Below, piece after piece: positions 15,908-23,561 of a stretch of 64,000 nt of DNA; position 1 is the first letter of the stretch; every line of letters starts with the position of its first letter. This DNA comes from Verrucomicrobiota bacterium (GTDB lineage: Bacteria; Verrucomicrobiota; Verrucomicrobiia; CAIQCK01), in the NCBI GenBank assembly GCA_016222825.1, contig JACRQF010000002.1, positions 53,603 to 117,602 of the forward strand, given 5' to 3'. The notes below the pieces were generated by a model that was given only the letters and a program-made list of their open reading frames with translations, searched no databases and was not told where the DNA came from. Both the position numbers and the translations under genes were made by a program.

Positions 15908-17433
15908 CACCATTCCCCCAGCAGCCGGTAGGCCGGCGCGTAAGCCTCCAGCGCAAAGGTCCCGCCGGTCTTGGTCAGCCGGTAATCGAGGTAATGCGCC
16001 GCCGCCTCGATGTCCACCCAGCCGCTGGCCGTCACCGGCACTTTCGCCGTCCAGGTCTGCGCGCCCTCCGGCGTGTCGCTCATGCCGATATCCAGATTCA
16101 ACGGCTGGTTGCCGCTGAGGTTCGACACCTGCACGAACACCCGCTGCACCAGCTTCACCCGCGACGGATCGCCATGCGCCGTGCGGCCGCTGCGCAGCGT
16201 CGCGGTCATCGGCACGCCGTCGGCCGACATCTCCGGGTTGCCATAGACAAACAGCTTGCCGTCGGCGTCGCCCGCCCACGTCACGATGTTGCTCGACTGC
16301 ACCCAGGGGATGTTGAGGCTGTCCCAGGTCTCCTGCATCTGCGCCAGCGTTGCCTTCGGCACCGGCGCCACGCCCATGGCCGTAAACGGGCAATCCCGCG
16401 TCGCGTAGGCATCGTGGCCCCAATCCCACACCATCGCCCGGCCAAACGGCCCGACGCCCGCCGCGAGGCTGGAATACGGCAGCAGGAACTCCCGCTGCTC
16501 CTTCAGGCCGACCGCATAGGTCCGCTCACGATCGGCAAAGATCAGGTCGGACAGCCACGCCCGCGCCACGCGCTCGCCGATGTTGGCGACGTTGCCGCCG
16601 GCGTCCATCCGGTAAAACCCGTTCCTCGACACGAACGCCACGCCCGCCTCGCCGCAGTCCGCCGCCGCAAACGGCGAGAGCTGGCCGATCTTCTGCGGCA
16701 GCTCCTGGACGTCATAGACCAGCGGCAGGCCGATGTAGGAGAGCAGCAGGCTTGTGGTTTCCTTCTGGATCAGCACATAGGAGCCGTTGCGCAGCAGGCC
16801 CATGATCGGCCCGCCGCCCTCCGGGATGTCGCGCAGTTCCGCGTCGCTGTTCGGGTCGGCCGGGTTCCAGTCCTCCAGGCCGTCACCCACGCCATCGAGG
16901 CCGCTGCCGGCGATGGCCTGGTAATCCGTCGCCTCCGCGATGATGCAGCCGGCCAGCAGATGGCCCTTGAACTGGACCAGATGCCGCGCCCGCGGCGGGT
17001 TGCCGCCGAGCGCCGCGGCCGCGTCTTCCGCCGGCAGGATCTCCTGCATCGGGTCGCCCAGGTTGGCCGCGTAAACAATGTTGGCGAACTGATCCAGTTG
17101 CCAGCGGTTGTTCAAGTCCGCGTGGAACGGCCCGCCCGCCAGCGCCGTCAAGCCGCCCGTCGGCAGCAGCCGGTAGAACTTCGCGCCCGTGGCCACCAGC
17201 ACCCGCGCCAGGCCTTCCGTGTCGCCTTGCGGAACAATCGCCAGCACCGGCGTGCCGTCGCCCGCCGGCGGCGCGCTGAACAGGGACCAGCCGAGCGCGT
17301 TCTTGACCGCGCCGGCCTCGTAGCGGACGTTGTGTGCCTCGCGCCAGGCGCGCGGCTTCAGGTCCGTTTCCGGACCGTCCGCCACCAGCCCCAGCACCGG
17401 CTCCCGCCGCCATTCTATGATCTCTTTCCCCAT
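15907..17433 (-). CDS. Putative tail hub or stabilisation protein (508 aa)
   Basis: Start set at MGKEIIEWRREPVLG, because the in-frame stretch before it is made of heptamer repeats. The protein is rich in Gly, Trp and short beta-prone segments throughout (VLVATGAKFYRLL, GSYVLIQKETTSLLLSYIG, FVSRNGFYRMDAGGNV), suggesting a beta-propeller-like plug or hub at the portal exit, as in P22-type DNA stabilisation proteins. It follows the exported-protein block and precedes the internal proteins. The structural assignment is inference from composition and gene order. Confidence 0.55.
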   Translation of the reverse strand: MGKEIIEWRREPVLGLVADGPETDLKPRAWREAHNVRYEAGAVKNALGWSLFSAPPAGDGTPVLAIVPQGDTEGLARVLVATGAKFYRLLPTGGLTALAGGPFHADLNNRWQLDQFANIVYAANLGDPMQEILPAEDAAAALGGNPPRARHLVQFKGHLLAGCIIAEATDYQAIAGSGLDGVGDGLEDWNPADPNSDAELRDIPEGGGPIMGLLRNGSYVLIQKETTSLLLSYIGLPLVYDVQELPQKIGQLSPFAAADCGEAGVAFVSRNGFYRMDAGGNVANIGERVARAWLSDLIFADRERTYAVGLKEQREFLLPYSSLAAGVGPFGRAMVWDWGHDAYATRDCPFTAMGVAPVPKATLAQMQETWDSLNIPWVQSSNIVTWAGDADGKLFVYGNPEMSADGVPMTATLRSGRTAHGDPSRVKLVQRVFVQVSNLSGNQPLNLDIGMSDTPEGAQTWTAKVPVTASGWVDIEAAAHYLDYRLTKTGGTFALEAYAPAYRLLGEW

Positions 17434-17440
17434 GTTCCGT

Positions 17441-17470
17441 CTCTTGCCGCTTGCCGCTTCCCTCTTACCG
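17441..17470. repeat. Heptamer array, CTTGCCN family
   Basis: Units CTTGCCG, CTTGCCG, CTTCCCT, CTTACCG immediately upstream of the start at 17433. It covers the last bases of the preceding gene (stop at 17465). Confidence 0.85.
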
Positions 17471-18118
17471 CCCAAGCCCCAATACACACACCCGGTTGGT
17501 TTTTCCCGTCGAGTAACTGCCGCTCACGTTCACCACCACCGTCACCGTGTTCGTTGTCCACGCAATCGCGCGCGCAAACACCCACTCGTTGGTCCCGTAG
17601 CTGCCGGGCGACGCCGCCCCGTTGTCGAACATCAGCGCGCCAGCGTCGGCCCACCAACATTGGTTGCTGAACGCCAACGGCCAGTTGACCACCCATACGC
17701 TGCTCGTCGTCGCAATGTTGGTTGACCAGAACCACTGGAGATAAACATCCGAGAGGGGCAGTTGCGCGTAGCCGTTGCTGGCGCAGAGCTGCGCCGTCAC
17801 GTTGCTCTCGAAGTGCGCGCGGACAATCGCCCCCGTCGGGATCATGGCCGAGGAAACAAATCCGGTCTTATGCCGGCCGTCGAGGTAATGCTCGTTGGTC
17901 GCCCACGCGCGGAATGAGGTCTTCGCGTTTGTGATGGATTGCCAGCCGCTATCGCTCATGCGCTCCGTCGGTCCCGGGATCGTGACGTTGAGATTCACCA
18001 TGCCCGGCCCGGTGTAGCTGTAATCGTTTGTCGTCACCGCCCAGGACGACATCGCCGCAAACGCCAGCGCATACACCACCACCACCACCACGATGAAGTT
18101 GCTCGTCTCGCGTTTCAT
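17465..18118 (-). CDS. Exported phage protein (217 aa)
   Basis: Start at MKRETSN, downstream of a possible longer start. An N-terminal hydrophobic segment (FIVVVVVVYALAFAAMSSWA) looks like a signal peptide or anchor; the six valines come from a GTG/CAC trinucleotide repeat at about 18074-18091. The rest is beta-prone and rich in Asn, Thr and Trp (TNDYSYTGPGMVNLNVTIPG), like a fibre or adhesin surface domain. One of five signal-bearing proteins in the structural block. Function unknown. Confidence 0.6.
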   Translation of the reverse strand: MKRETSNFIVVVVVVYALAFAAMSSWAVTTNDYSYTGPGMVNLNVTIPGPTERMSDSGWQSITNAKTSFRAWATNEHYLDGRHKTGFVSSAMIPTGAIVRAHFESNVTAQLCASNGYAQLPLSDVYLQWFWSTNIATTSSVWVVNWPLAFSNQCWWADAGALMFDNGAASPGSYGTNEWVFARAIAWTTNTVTVVVNVSGSYSTGKTNRVCVLGLGR

Positions 18119-18130
18119 GTTCGTTTTCTT

Positions 18131-18158
18131 CAATGACCAATGACTATTGACCGATGGC
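18131..18158. repeat. Heptamer array, CAATGAC family
   Basis: CAATGAC twice, then TATTGAC and CGATGGC, at the border of the 217-aa and 645-aa genes; it overlaps the 3' end of the latter. Confidence 0.7.
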
Positions 18159-20081
18159 AATCACCACCACCCCGCCCGTCGAGTTGAGTGAATCCGCCGC
18201 GTTGACCATGAACCTTGCCGGCTGGCCCCAAAACTGGCGCACGGAGATCCCGCCCGACAACGCGCCGCCGGCATTGGTCATCAGAGCCGCCGACGGCAGC
18301 ATCAGCATTGAAGCCGCGTTGGTCCAGAACTGCACGCCGCCGGAGCCGATCAACATCGCCGCTGGTGAAACAGGCTTCACCACCAGCGCAAAGACGTTGC
18401 TCATCGGCGGCGTGATCCCCCAGGCGTCCACCCACGGCGGGTAGAGGTTGGCGAACTCGCTGCCGCCGTAAGCCATGTCCCACCGGAAATACTGCCACCA
18501 GAGTTTCAGGCCGTTCGGCCCCAGCAGGATGGTCCCGCCGGTGTTGTTCGTATTCTCGACAGGATGCGAGAAATTCAGCCACTGCTGCGGCAACAGTTCC
18601 CACGCGCTGGCGGCCACCGTTGTATTGGTTGTAACGCCCGTGGCGTAACTCGCCGTCAGGCCCGGTGCGTTGGTCCACGGCGGCTGCGAGTTGAGCCAGA
18701 GCGACGCCTTGTCGCCCGCCACCGATTCAACGATCCCCGTCCACGTCCGCGTCTGGCTGTTGAGCCTGAACCAGTCACCCGCCACGAGGTTCGTGAACAG
18801 CACGCTGCCGGCCAGCGTTTGGAGGTTGCCCGCGTCAATGACGATAATGCAGCCGTTGCCGTCGGTCTCGAAAGCCAGCGGCGGCTCGGTGAGATAATCG
18901 CCGCCGGTCAGCAGTTCACAAACGTAGTTCGTCGTCTCAAACTCGCCGTTGGTCTCAACGTTGAACGAGACTTGCACGGTCGCAGGCGTCACATAGTTGC
19001 CGCTCAGCAGCGTGAGCGTGGACGGGTTGTTCCAATACCCTGGGTTTCCGCCGTCAATCGCCGGCCGTCCGTTGCCGCTCACAATCGTGAAGTGCGTCCC
19101 GGTGCCCGGCGCGGTGACAAAGCGCGGCGTCGCGCTGACGACCGCACTGGTCATCAACGCCGCCCACGCAAAACCGCTGTAGCTGATGTTGGTCAACGAC
19201 GGCCGGCCGGGGAAGTAGGCAGCCTGATTCAGATCGTAGTGGATGCCGTTGGTCAGTGTGTGATTCGGGATGTGATGCGAGAGGATCGAGCCGGCCGGAT
19301 GGCTGCCGTCCAAGTTGTGCGACACCCCGCCAAAGCCTTTCGCCTCCGCCCGCAACTGACGGATGGCCCGCCAGAGGTCCGAGCCGATGGTGTTCGAGTT
19401 CGGCCAGGTCAGGTTCTGATACAAGAACCCCGGCGGCCGGTAATCCATCGAGATCCAGCCTCCCACCACGTTCGAGTTGAACGTCGTATAGGTGTAATCG
19501 TTGCTCTGCCACGAGCCGGCGATCTTCGAGAACAGCCGGACATAAAGCGTCGAGTCGCCCGCCGGCAGGTTCACCGACGCGCCCAGGTTCGTTCCCTGGC
19601 TGCCGGTCAACAGCGTCGCGCCGCCCGTGTTCGTGCCGATGTCCAGCGCGTATTCCGAGACGCCCACGCCCGCGCTCCAGGAGAACGCCACCGGGTTCAC
19701 CCCCAGCCGTCCGCCCGGCGTCGGCATCGCCATGCCGGCCTTTTCCGACCAGAGCACGTAGGCGTAATCGTTGCTGTGCCAGACGTTGGTGTAGTTCCAC
19801 CAAAGCCGGACCACAAAGTTGCTGCCGCCCACCGGCAGCGTCACCGCCGCCGGTCCGCCGCTCTCATAGAACTGCGCGAGGTAGGAGTAAGTGCCCGTCG
19901 TCGGCCCGATCCAGAGCGCCCAACTGGTCGGCCCAACACCGCTGCTCCAGGTGAACGTCGCCGGGTTGTTGGTCATTGCCGATCCCGGCGCCGGCGACTG
20001 CATCACCGGCGGCGCGTATTGCGCGAAAGCCGCGCCCGAAAGCGCGGCCGTGCAAGCGAGGATGGAAAGCAGGCGTTTCAT
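18144..20081 (-). CDS. Exported multidomain surface protein of the phage structural block (645 aa)
   Basis: Clear Sec signal peptide (MKRLLSILACTAALSGAAFA, cleavage expected before QYAPP). Two homologous beta-sandwich repeats follow: about residues 22-112 and 113-205, each with FxWSxGVG, an IG motif, LPxG and a closing WHSNDYAY/WQSNDYTY. This repeat is common in bacterial extracellular proteins. The remainder is Asn/Gly/Trp-rich and beta-prone. Its start overlaps the upstream stop (ATGA). The location suggests a tail appendage or adhesin, but an export signal is unusual for a virion protein assembled in the cytoplasm. An alternative is a surface protein made by the lysogen. Confidence 0.65.
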   Translation of the reverse strand: MKRLLSILACTAALSGAAFAQYAPPVMQSPAPGSAMTNNPATFTWSSGVGPTSWALWIGPTTGTYSYLAQFYESGGPAAVTLPVGGSNFVVRLWWNYTNVWHSNDYAYVLWSEKAGMAMPTPGGRLGVNPVAFSWSAGVGVSEYALDIGTNTGGATLLTGSQGTNLGASVNLPAGDSTLYVRLFSKIAGSWQSNDYTYTTFNSNVVGGWISMDYRPPGFLYQNLTWPNSNTIGSDLWRAIRQLRAEAKGFGGVSHNLDGSHPAGSILSHHIPNHTLTNGIHYDLNQAAYFPGRPSLTNISYSGFAWAALMTSAVVSATPRFVTAPGTGTHFTIVSGNGRPAIDGGNPGYWNNPSTLTLLSGNYVTPATVQVSFNVETNGEFETTNYVCELLTGGDYLTEPPLAFETDGNGCIIVIDAGNLQTLAGSVLFTNLVAGDWFRLNSQTRTWTGIVESVAGDKASLWLNSQPPWTNAPGLTASYATGVTTNTTVAASAWELLPQQWLNFSHPVENTNNTGGTILLGPNGLKLWWQYFRWDMAYGGSEFANLYPPWVDAWGITPPMSNVFALVVKPVSPAAMLIGSGGVQFWTNAASMLMLPSAALMTNAGGALSGGISVRQFWGQPARFMVNAADSLNSTGGVVVIAIGQ

Positions 20082-20419
20082 GGCAGAGCGTCGAATAACG
20101 CCTGTGCCTTCACACAGTAATCAGGGTGGCTCGTCACCATCGGGTTGCCGATGCCCATAGGACACCAGCAGTCCCCGTGCTTCAGTTTTGCCAGCAACTC
20201 TTTCAAACCGGCGGAGCGCACGAGGCCAACCTCCGCAAGCTTGGCGTCGGTCAGTTTGGCGATTGTCATGCCCGGCCGCAAGGGGATCACCCTGGCCGGC
20301 TTGTTTTCTCCGGCGCACAGGGCTTGAGCAATATCGGGAAACGCGCTATTGGGTGTTCCTGCCGGTATCTCGACGGTTAAAATCTCGCCGCCCTTTATTT
20401 CGAGTGTTTGTATCTTCAT
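20078..20419 (-). CDS. Phage protein of unknown function (113 aa)
   Basis: MKIQTLEIKGGEILTVEIPA is the real start; both ends are ATGA-coupled to neighbours. The N-terminal half is beta-prone; the C-terminus has two cysteines close together (GDCWCPMGIGNP) and another in HPDYC, possibly metal-binding or disulfide-forming. No signal peptide. It lies between the lysis-like genes and the 645-aa exported protein. Not recognisable as an endolysin. Confidence 0.55.
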   Translation of the reverse strand: MKIQTLEIKGGEILTVEIPAGTPNSAFPDIAQALCAGENKPARVIPLRPGMTIAKLTDAKLAEVGLVRSAGLKELLAKLKHGDCWCPMGIGNPMVTSHPDYCVKAQALFDALP

Positions 20420-20547
20420 GGCCGTTGGCTCAAGCTCGACGCCTCCGCCTCTTCCCTCTCCTCCATGAACTCCATCCACAGCGAGCCGACCGCGCCCAGC
20501 ATCAGCGCCAGAAACAGCAGCACGGCCATTGTGAGGGATTTGTTCAT
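20416..20547 (-). CDS. Tiny membrane protein in lysis-like cluster (43 aa)
   Basis: MNKSLTMAVLLFLALMLGAVGSLW is one N-terminal helix; the tail is acidic (EFMEEREEAEASS). Stop overlaps the next start (ATGA). Size and layout fit a small holin-like or spanin-accessory peptide, but no motif proves it. Too short for most gene finders; the coupling on its 3' side supports it. Confidence 0.5.
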   Translation of the reverse strand: MNKSLTMAVLLFLALMLGAVGSLWMEFMEEREEAEASSLSQRP

Positions 20548-20549
20548 GG

Positions 20550-20732
20550 TCAGGCCGGCGGCGCGGGCGGGATGCCGAAGCTCTCGTAACTGCGCGCGCG
20601 CAGTTTCTCCCAGTCCTCTGCGGTCGGCTCTTTCTTGTCGAACAACTCCTTGACGGCCGCCACGGCAGCCGGCCCTTCCTTGATGATGATCGGCAGGATG
20701 ATCTGCAACAGTTGAATGACAATCGCTGGCAT
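20550..20732 (-). CDS. Small phage protein with hydrophobic N-terminus (60 aa)
   Basis: MPAIVIQLLQIILPIIIKEG, then an amphipathic acidic helix and a Pro-rich end. Start at 20732, two bases after the upstream stop. The single amphipathic or membrane segment places it with the lysis-like group. No family recognised. Confidence 0.5.
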   Translation of the reverse strand: MPAIVIQLLQIILPIIIKEGPAAVAAVKELFDKKEPTAEDWEKLRARSYESFGIPPAPPA

Positions 20733-20734
20733 GG

Positions 20735-20920
20735 TTATTTCCCTTTCGTGATCTCGGCTTCTTTGTTGGCCCAATACTCGGCCGCTTTCTCCCATTCCTT
20801 TTCCTGCTGCTCAAAGGCAGCATTTCCGCACAGGCTGTAATAGGGGTTGGGAACAAACCACGCTGAGCAGCCCGATTGCAGCAGACAGGCCAAAACGAGA
20901 ATTATTGGTATCTTCCTCAT
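20735..20920 (-). CDS. Small lipoprotein in lysis-like cluster (61 aa)
   Basis: MRKIPIILVLACLLQSGC ends in a lipobox (LQSGC), so the mature protein would start at a lipidated Cys18 and be about 44 residues. The mature part is charged and helical (EQQEKEWEKAAEYWANKEAE). The size and layout fit an outer-membrane spanin subunit (Rz1-like). Start overlaps the stop of the preceding lipoprotein gene (ATGA). Confidence 0.65.
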   Translation of the reverse strand: MRKIPIILVLACLLQSGCSAWFVPNPYYSLCGNAAFEQQEKEWEKAAEYWANKEAEITKGK

Positions 20921-21066
20921 TTCTTCCTTGTGACCGCCTTCTGATACTCCGCGTATTGCTCCTCGAAGCTGCCCGGCGCGCTGGGGTCGTAGGCCAGGCC
21001 GCGGAACATCGCCGCGCAGCCCGTGAACGCCAGACAAAGCACCGCCAACAGGAGGAGAGGTTTCAT
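20917..21066 (-). CDS. Very small lipoprotein (49 aa)
   Basis: Short gene found by reading between its neighbours: it starts MKPLLLLAVLCLAFTGC with a lipobox (AFTGC) and has a 33-residue mature part ending in a charged helix (EEQYAEYQKAVTRKK). ATGA overlaps on both sides make it part of the coupled chain. It is a second small lipoprotein in tandem with the one at 20735, so the pair may be duplicated spanin-like outer-membrane subunits. Confidence 0.65.
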   Translation of the reverse strand: MKPLLLLAVLCLAFTGCAAMFRGLAYDPSAPGSFEEQYAEYQKAVTRKK

Positions 21067-21308
21067 TGAGATGCCAAGTCGCGGTTGTTAAACGGGCCTG
21101 GGATATTGCGAACTTGCTGCACCTGACGCCTCCAGTCCATAAATGCAAGTATGATGGCTGCGACCAGCCATCGGTGCGCGCCGGACGCGATCTTGTCCCT
21201 ACGCCATGACGCTTGGGTATGAGCTTCGATTGCTCCTTCAACTTCAACCGTCCAACCGCGCTGAGCGCGGCCAATAGTGATCCAATTCCATCTGCTCTCT
21301 TTGTTCAT
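21063..21308 (-). CDS. Small membrane-associated phage protein (81 aa)
   Basis: MNKESRWNWITIGRAQRGW begins a basic N-terminal part; a single hydrophobic segment lies at about residues 46-58 (HRWLVAAIILAFMDW). Stop overlaps the start of the 49-aa lipoprotein gene. AT content is higher than in neighbouring genes. Could be an inner-membrane partner in lysis; no family recognised. Confidence 0.5.
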   Translation of the reverse strand: MNKESRWNWITIGRAQRGWTVEVEGAIEAHTQASWRRDKIASGAHRWLVAAIILAFMDWRRQVQQVRNIPGPFNNRDLASQ

Positions 21309-21318
21309 TGTTCTCCTC

Positions 21319-21954
21319 TTATTGCTTGATTTGTTCCGCCACGTCCGCCGGCAGGAACTTCAGCACGAGCGCCACCACATCGGCCTCACACGCCGCCGCC
21401 ACCTTCAACATCGTCTGGAGCTTGCCGGCGTCGCTCGTGCCCACGGTGGCCTTGCCGGCGTCCACCGCGAGGTTCTGCGCGGCGGCATAGGCCCGGTAGG
21501 CTTTCTCCACCGTCCGAATCTCGTCCGCATCGGCCTTGCCAGCCTTACACCACGCAGCCCAGCCCTCCATCGCCGCTTCCGCCGAAATCTTCACCGCGCC
21601 CGCCGCCTGATACGCCGCACGGTTTTGCGAGGTCGCGCAAGCCGAGAGCACCAGCGCCGAAGCCAGCGCCGCCAGCAGCAGCGGCACAACCTTTGGCAGG
21701 TTTGCCGGCGCATCCTCCGCAATCTTGAATTTGGGCAGAGGCGACTGTTTCAAATACATCGCCGCCGAATAGATGCCCGCCGCCAGCGCCACGATTCCCA
21801 TGGCCTTGAAGTTGAGGACCGGCACGTCCATGCCCATCCGGTGCGCCATGCTCAACGCCTGGTCGGCCGTGATCGCCGTCGCCGCGCCGCCGATAAACGC
21901 CGCCGCCAAACCGTAAATCCACGCCTCGATGATCTGAACCGTTCTCGTGCTCAT
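21319..21954 (-). CDS. Holin-like membrane protein fused to a lipoprotein-like half (211 aa)
   Basis: Start MSTRTVQIIEAWIYGLAA. Residues 1-85 hold two hydrophobic segments (WIYGLAAAFIGGAATA and KAMGIVALAAGIYSAAM), a holin-like topology. At about residue 95 a second signal-like stretch appears, ending in a lipobox (PLLLAALASALVLSAC), followed by a soluble Ala-rich helical region to the end. Two separate small genes, a holin and a lipoprotein, would normally be expected; here they are one frame. An internal GTG just before PLLLAALA could start the lipoprotein separately. Confidence 0.55.
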   Translation of the reverse strand: MSTRTVQIIEAWIYGLAAAFIGGAATAITADQALSMAHRMGMDVPVLNFKAMGIVALAAGIYSAAMYLKQSPLPKFKIAEDAPANLPKVVPLLLAALASALVLSACATSQNRAAYQAAGAVKISAEAAMEGWAAWCKAGKADADEIRTVEKAYRAYAAAQNLAVDAGKATVGTSDAGKLQTMLKVAAACEADVVALVLKFLPADVAEQIKQ

Positions 21955-21956
21955 GT

Positions 21957-21984
21957 TGTTCTGTCCTCTGTTCTCTGACCTCTC
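21957..21984. repeat. Heptamer array, CTCTGAC family
   Basis: TGTTCTG, TCCTCTG, TTCTCTG, ACCTCTC in the gap between 21954 and 21990, directly upstream of the 211-aa start. Confidence 0.85.
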
Positions 21985-21989
21985 ACCTG

Positions 21990-22253
21990 CTACTGCCGCA
22001 TCTCCTTCAACGCCGTCACGATCTCGCCCATCTTCTCGGAAATCGCCCGATGCTGTTCGGTTTGTCGGCCCATAAACTCGCGTATCTCGGTCTTGATCTC
22101 CGCCACTGTGTTCTCCATGCGGTTGACCCGCGTGTTGATGTCCATCCCCCACGCCGATGTCAGCGCCATCACGAGCACAACAAGAATGCCCGCCAGCCAG
22201 GGGTAGGTCAGGACGTTCGAAGTCTGCGCGGCGTCGTCGGTTTTCATGGTCAT
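21990..22253 (-). CDS. Single-TM coiled-coil protein, spanin- or holin-like (87 aa)
   Basis: One transmembrane segment (YPWLAGILVVLVMALTSAW, about residues 17-35) and then a coiled coil to the end (VNRMENTVAEIKTEIREF, KMGEIVTALKEM). This is the layout of inner-membrane spanins (Rz) or class III-type holins. Start at 22253 chosen because it overlaps the upstream stop (ATGA); an alternative ATG lies two codons later. With the small lipoproteins at 20735 and 20917 it could form a spanin pair. Confidence 0.55.
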   Translation of the reverse strand: MTMKTDDAAQTSNVLTYPWLAGILVVLVMALTSAWGMDINTRVNRMENTVAEIKTEIREFMGRQTEQHRAISEKMGEIVTALKEMRQ

Positions 22254-23128
22254 TGCATCGGGGGGGTTTGCCATTTGCCGGACATGTTCACCGTGCAGCC
22301 GATGCCCGTGCCGCCCGTGCAGGCGATAGGGTCGGATGGAACCGTGATGTAACACCCAAACGGCCAGGCCGTGCCGTTATTCTCGCAGGACGGGATGGCC
22401 GTCACCACGCCGTCGGTCACGTCCACCTTGAACTTCAACTCCGTGCCGGGCACGCCAAGCTCGCCGCCGTCCATCGTCAGGATGTCGTCCTGCGTGTAAC
22501 CGCTGCCGCCCGACACCACGGTTGGATTTTGGCCGGAGGCCAGACCGTAATAAACCACAGCCGGCCCCGTCACCGTCGCGTTGGTGGACACCCCAACGCC
22601 CGTCCCGAAATGGTTTGTGTAGCTCGCGCTGAAACTCACCAGCACGCCCGTCTCCGCGCTCACCGTCCACGTCAGGTCTGTTGCGCCCGCCACCGCCACG
22701 CCGTTGGTCAGCCATTGGAACCCCGACGGCCCGGACGGCATGATGCTGAACCACGTCCCCGTCCCGCTCGTCACACTCGCGCCGTTCGTGAACGTCCCCG
22801 ACAACTCCGGCGTCACAAGGTTGGTCGGCGCAAACACCGTCATTGCCCCGATCACCGCGTCCGCCACCTGCTGGATCGTCGCAAACGACGGCGCGTTGGT
22901 GATCGAAGCCCACGGCAGCGTCACGCCGCCGCTGGAAATGTTCGAGTAGAGCGACGGCGCGTTGACCTTGATGGTGAGGTTGCTGATCGTGATGCCGTCG
23001 CCCGCCAAGTAACTCGCCCCCGCGGGCGCGGGGGTTTCGTTGATCTGTCCCCACACCGCCAGCACGCCGGCGCAAAGCATCGCCAGCACTATGACCGGCC
23101 ACAATCGCGTTTCAGGTTCGATCTTCAT
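22250..23128 (-). CDS. Exported or anchored fibre-like protein (292 aa)
   Basis: Start at MKIEPETRLWPV after a heptamer array. An N-terminal signal anchor (WPVIVLAMLCAGVLAVWG) is followed by GDGITISNLTIKVN, a pattern common in trimeric phage fibre shafts, and by Gly/Thr/Asn-rich beta-prone sequence. One region (QNPTVVSGGSGYTQDDILTM) resembles a repeat seen in tail-fibre proteins. Probably a tail fibre or adhesin, but with an export signal. The function is inferred. Confidence 0.55.
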   Translation of the reverse strand: MKIEPETRLWPVIVLAMLCAGVLAVWGQINETPAPAGASYLAGDGITISNLTIKVNAPSLYSNISSGGVTLPWASITNAPSFATIQQVADAVIGAMTVFAPTNLVTPELSGTFTNGASVTSGTGTWFSIMPSGPSGFQWLTNGVAVAGATDLTWTVSAETGVLVSFSASYTNHFGTGVGVSTNATVTGPAVVYYGLASGQNPTVVSGGSGYTQDDILTMDGGELGVPGTELKFKVDVTDGVVTAIPSCENNGTAWPFGCYITVPSDPIACTGGTGIGCTVNMSGKWQTPPMQ

Positions 23129-23132
23129 CGTG

Positions 23133-23181
23133 TCCTCTGTTCTCTGTCTTCTGACCTCTGATCTCTGTTCTCTGTCCTCCA
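23133..23181. repeat. Heptamer array, CTCTGAC family
   Basis: Seven 7-bp units (TCCTCTG, TTCTCTG, TCTTCTG, ACCTCTG, ATCTCTG, TTCTCTG, TCCTCCA) filling the gap 23129-23183, directly upstream of the 292-aa start. Confidence 0.9.
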
Positions 23182-23183
23182 CG

Positions 23184-23552
23184 CTACTTCCGCAGTTCCC
23201 GCCGGCAGCGCGCCACCGTGTTGGTGGTTGTCATCAGCCGGATGTAAATCACGCCGTCCACCATCGGCACCGGGCCGATGTTCACCGACGCGCCGCCGGC
23301 CAGCGGCCGCCAGACGCCCCCGGTCGAATACCAGGTGTATTCGAGCGCGCCGCCGCCGAGGTTGAAGAGGCTCGTGACCAGCGGCGTGCCGACGGACGAC
23401 GGGCAGTTGGTCAAACCGACGTAGATCGCGGCAGAGTTGGTCAGCGTCACCTCCGCCGATTGGTTCGGCCCCACCGGCGTCTGCGCCGGACATTCCCGGC
23501 ACTGGCTCATCAGCGTTACCGCCATCGTCATCACAGCAATCAATCGTTTCAT
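23184..23552 (-). CDS. Small exported phage protein (122 aa)
   Basis: N-terminal signal peptide (MKRLIAVMTMAVTLMSQCRECPAQ) then a single beta-prone domain (TPVGPNQSAEVTLTNSAAIYV, GALEYTWYSTGGVWRPL) ending with a basic tail (RCRRELRK). Domain size is like a small head-decoration or tail-decoration protein. It follows the adaptor gene by 9 bp. No family recognised. Confidence 0.6.
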   Translation of the reverse strand: MKRLIAVMTMAVTLMSQCRECPAQTPVGPNQSAEVTLTNSAAIYVGLTNCPSSVGTPLVTSLFNLGGGALEYTWYSTGGVWRPLAGGASVNIGPVPMVDGVIYIRLMTTTNTVARCRRELRK

Positions 23553-23561
23553 GTTGTTCTC

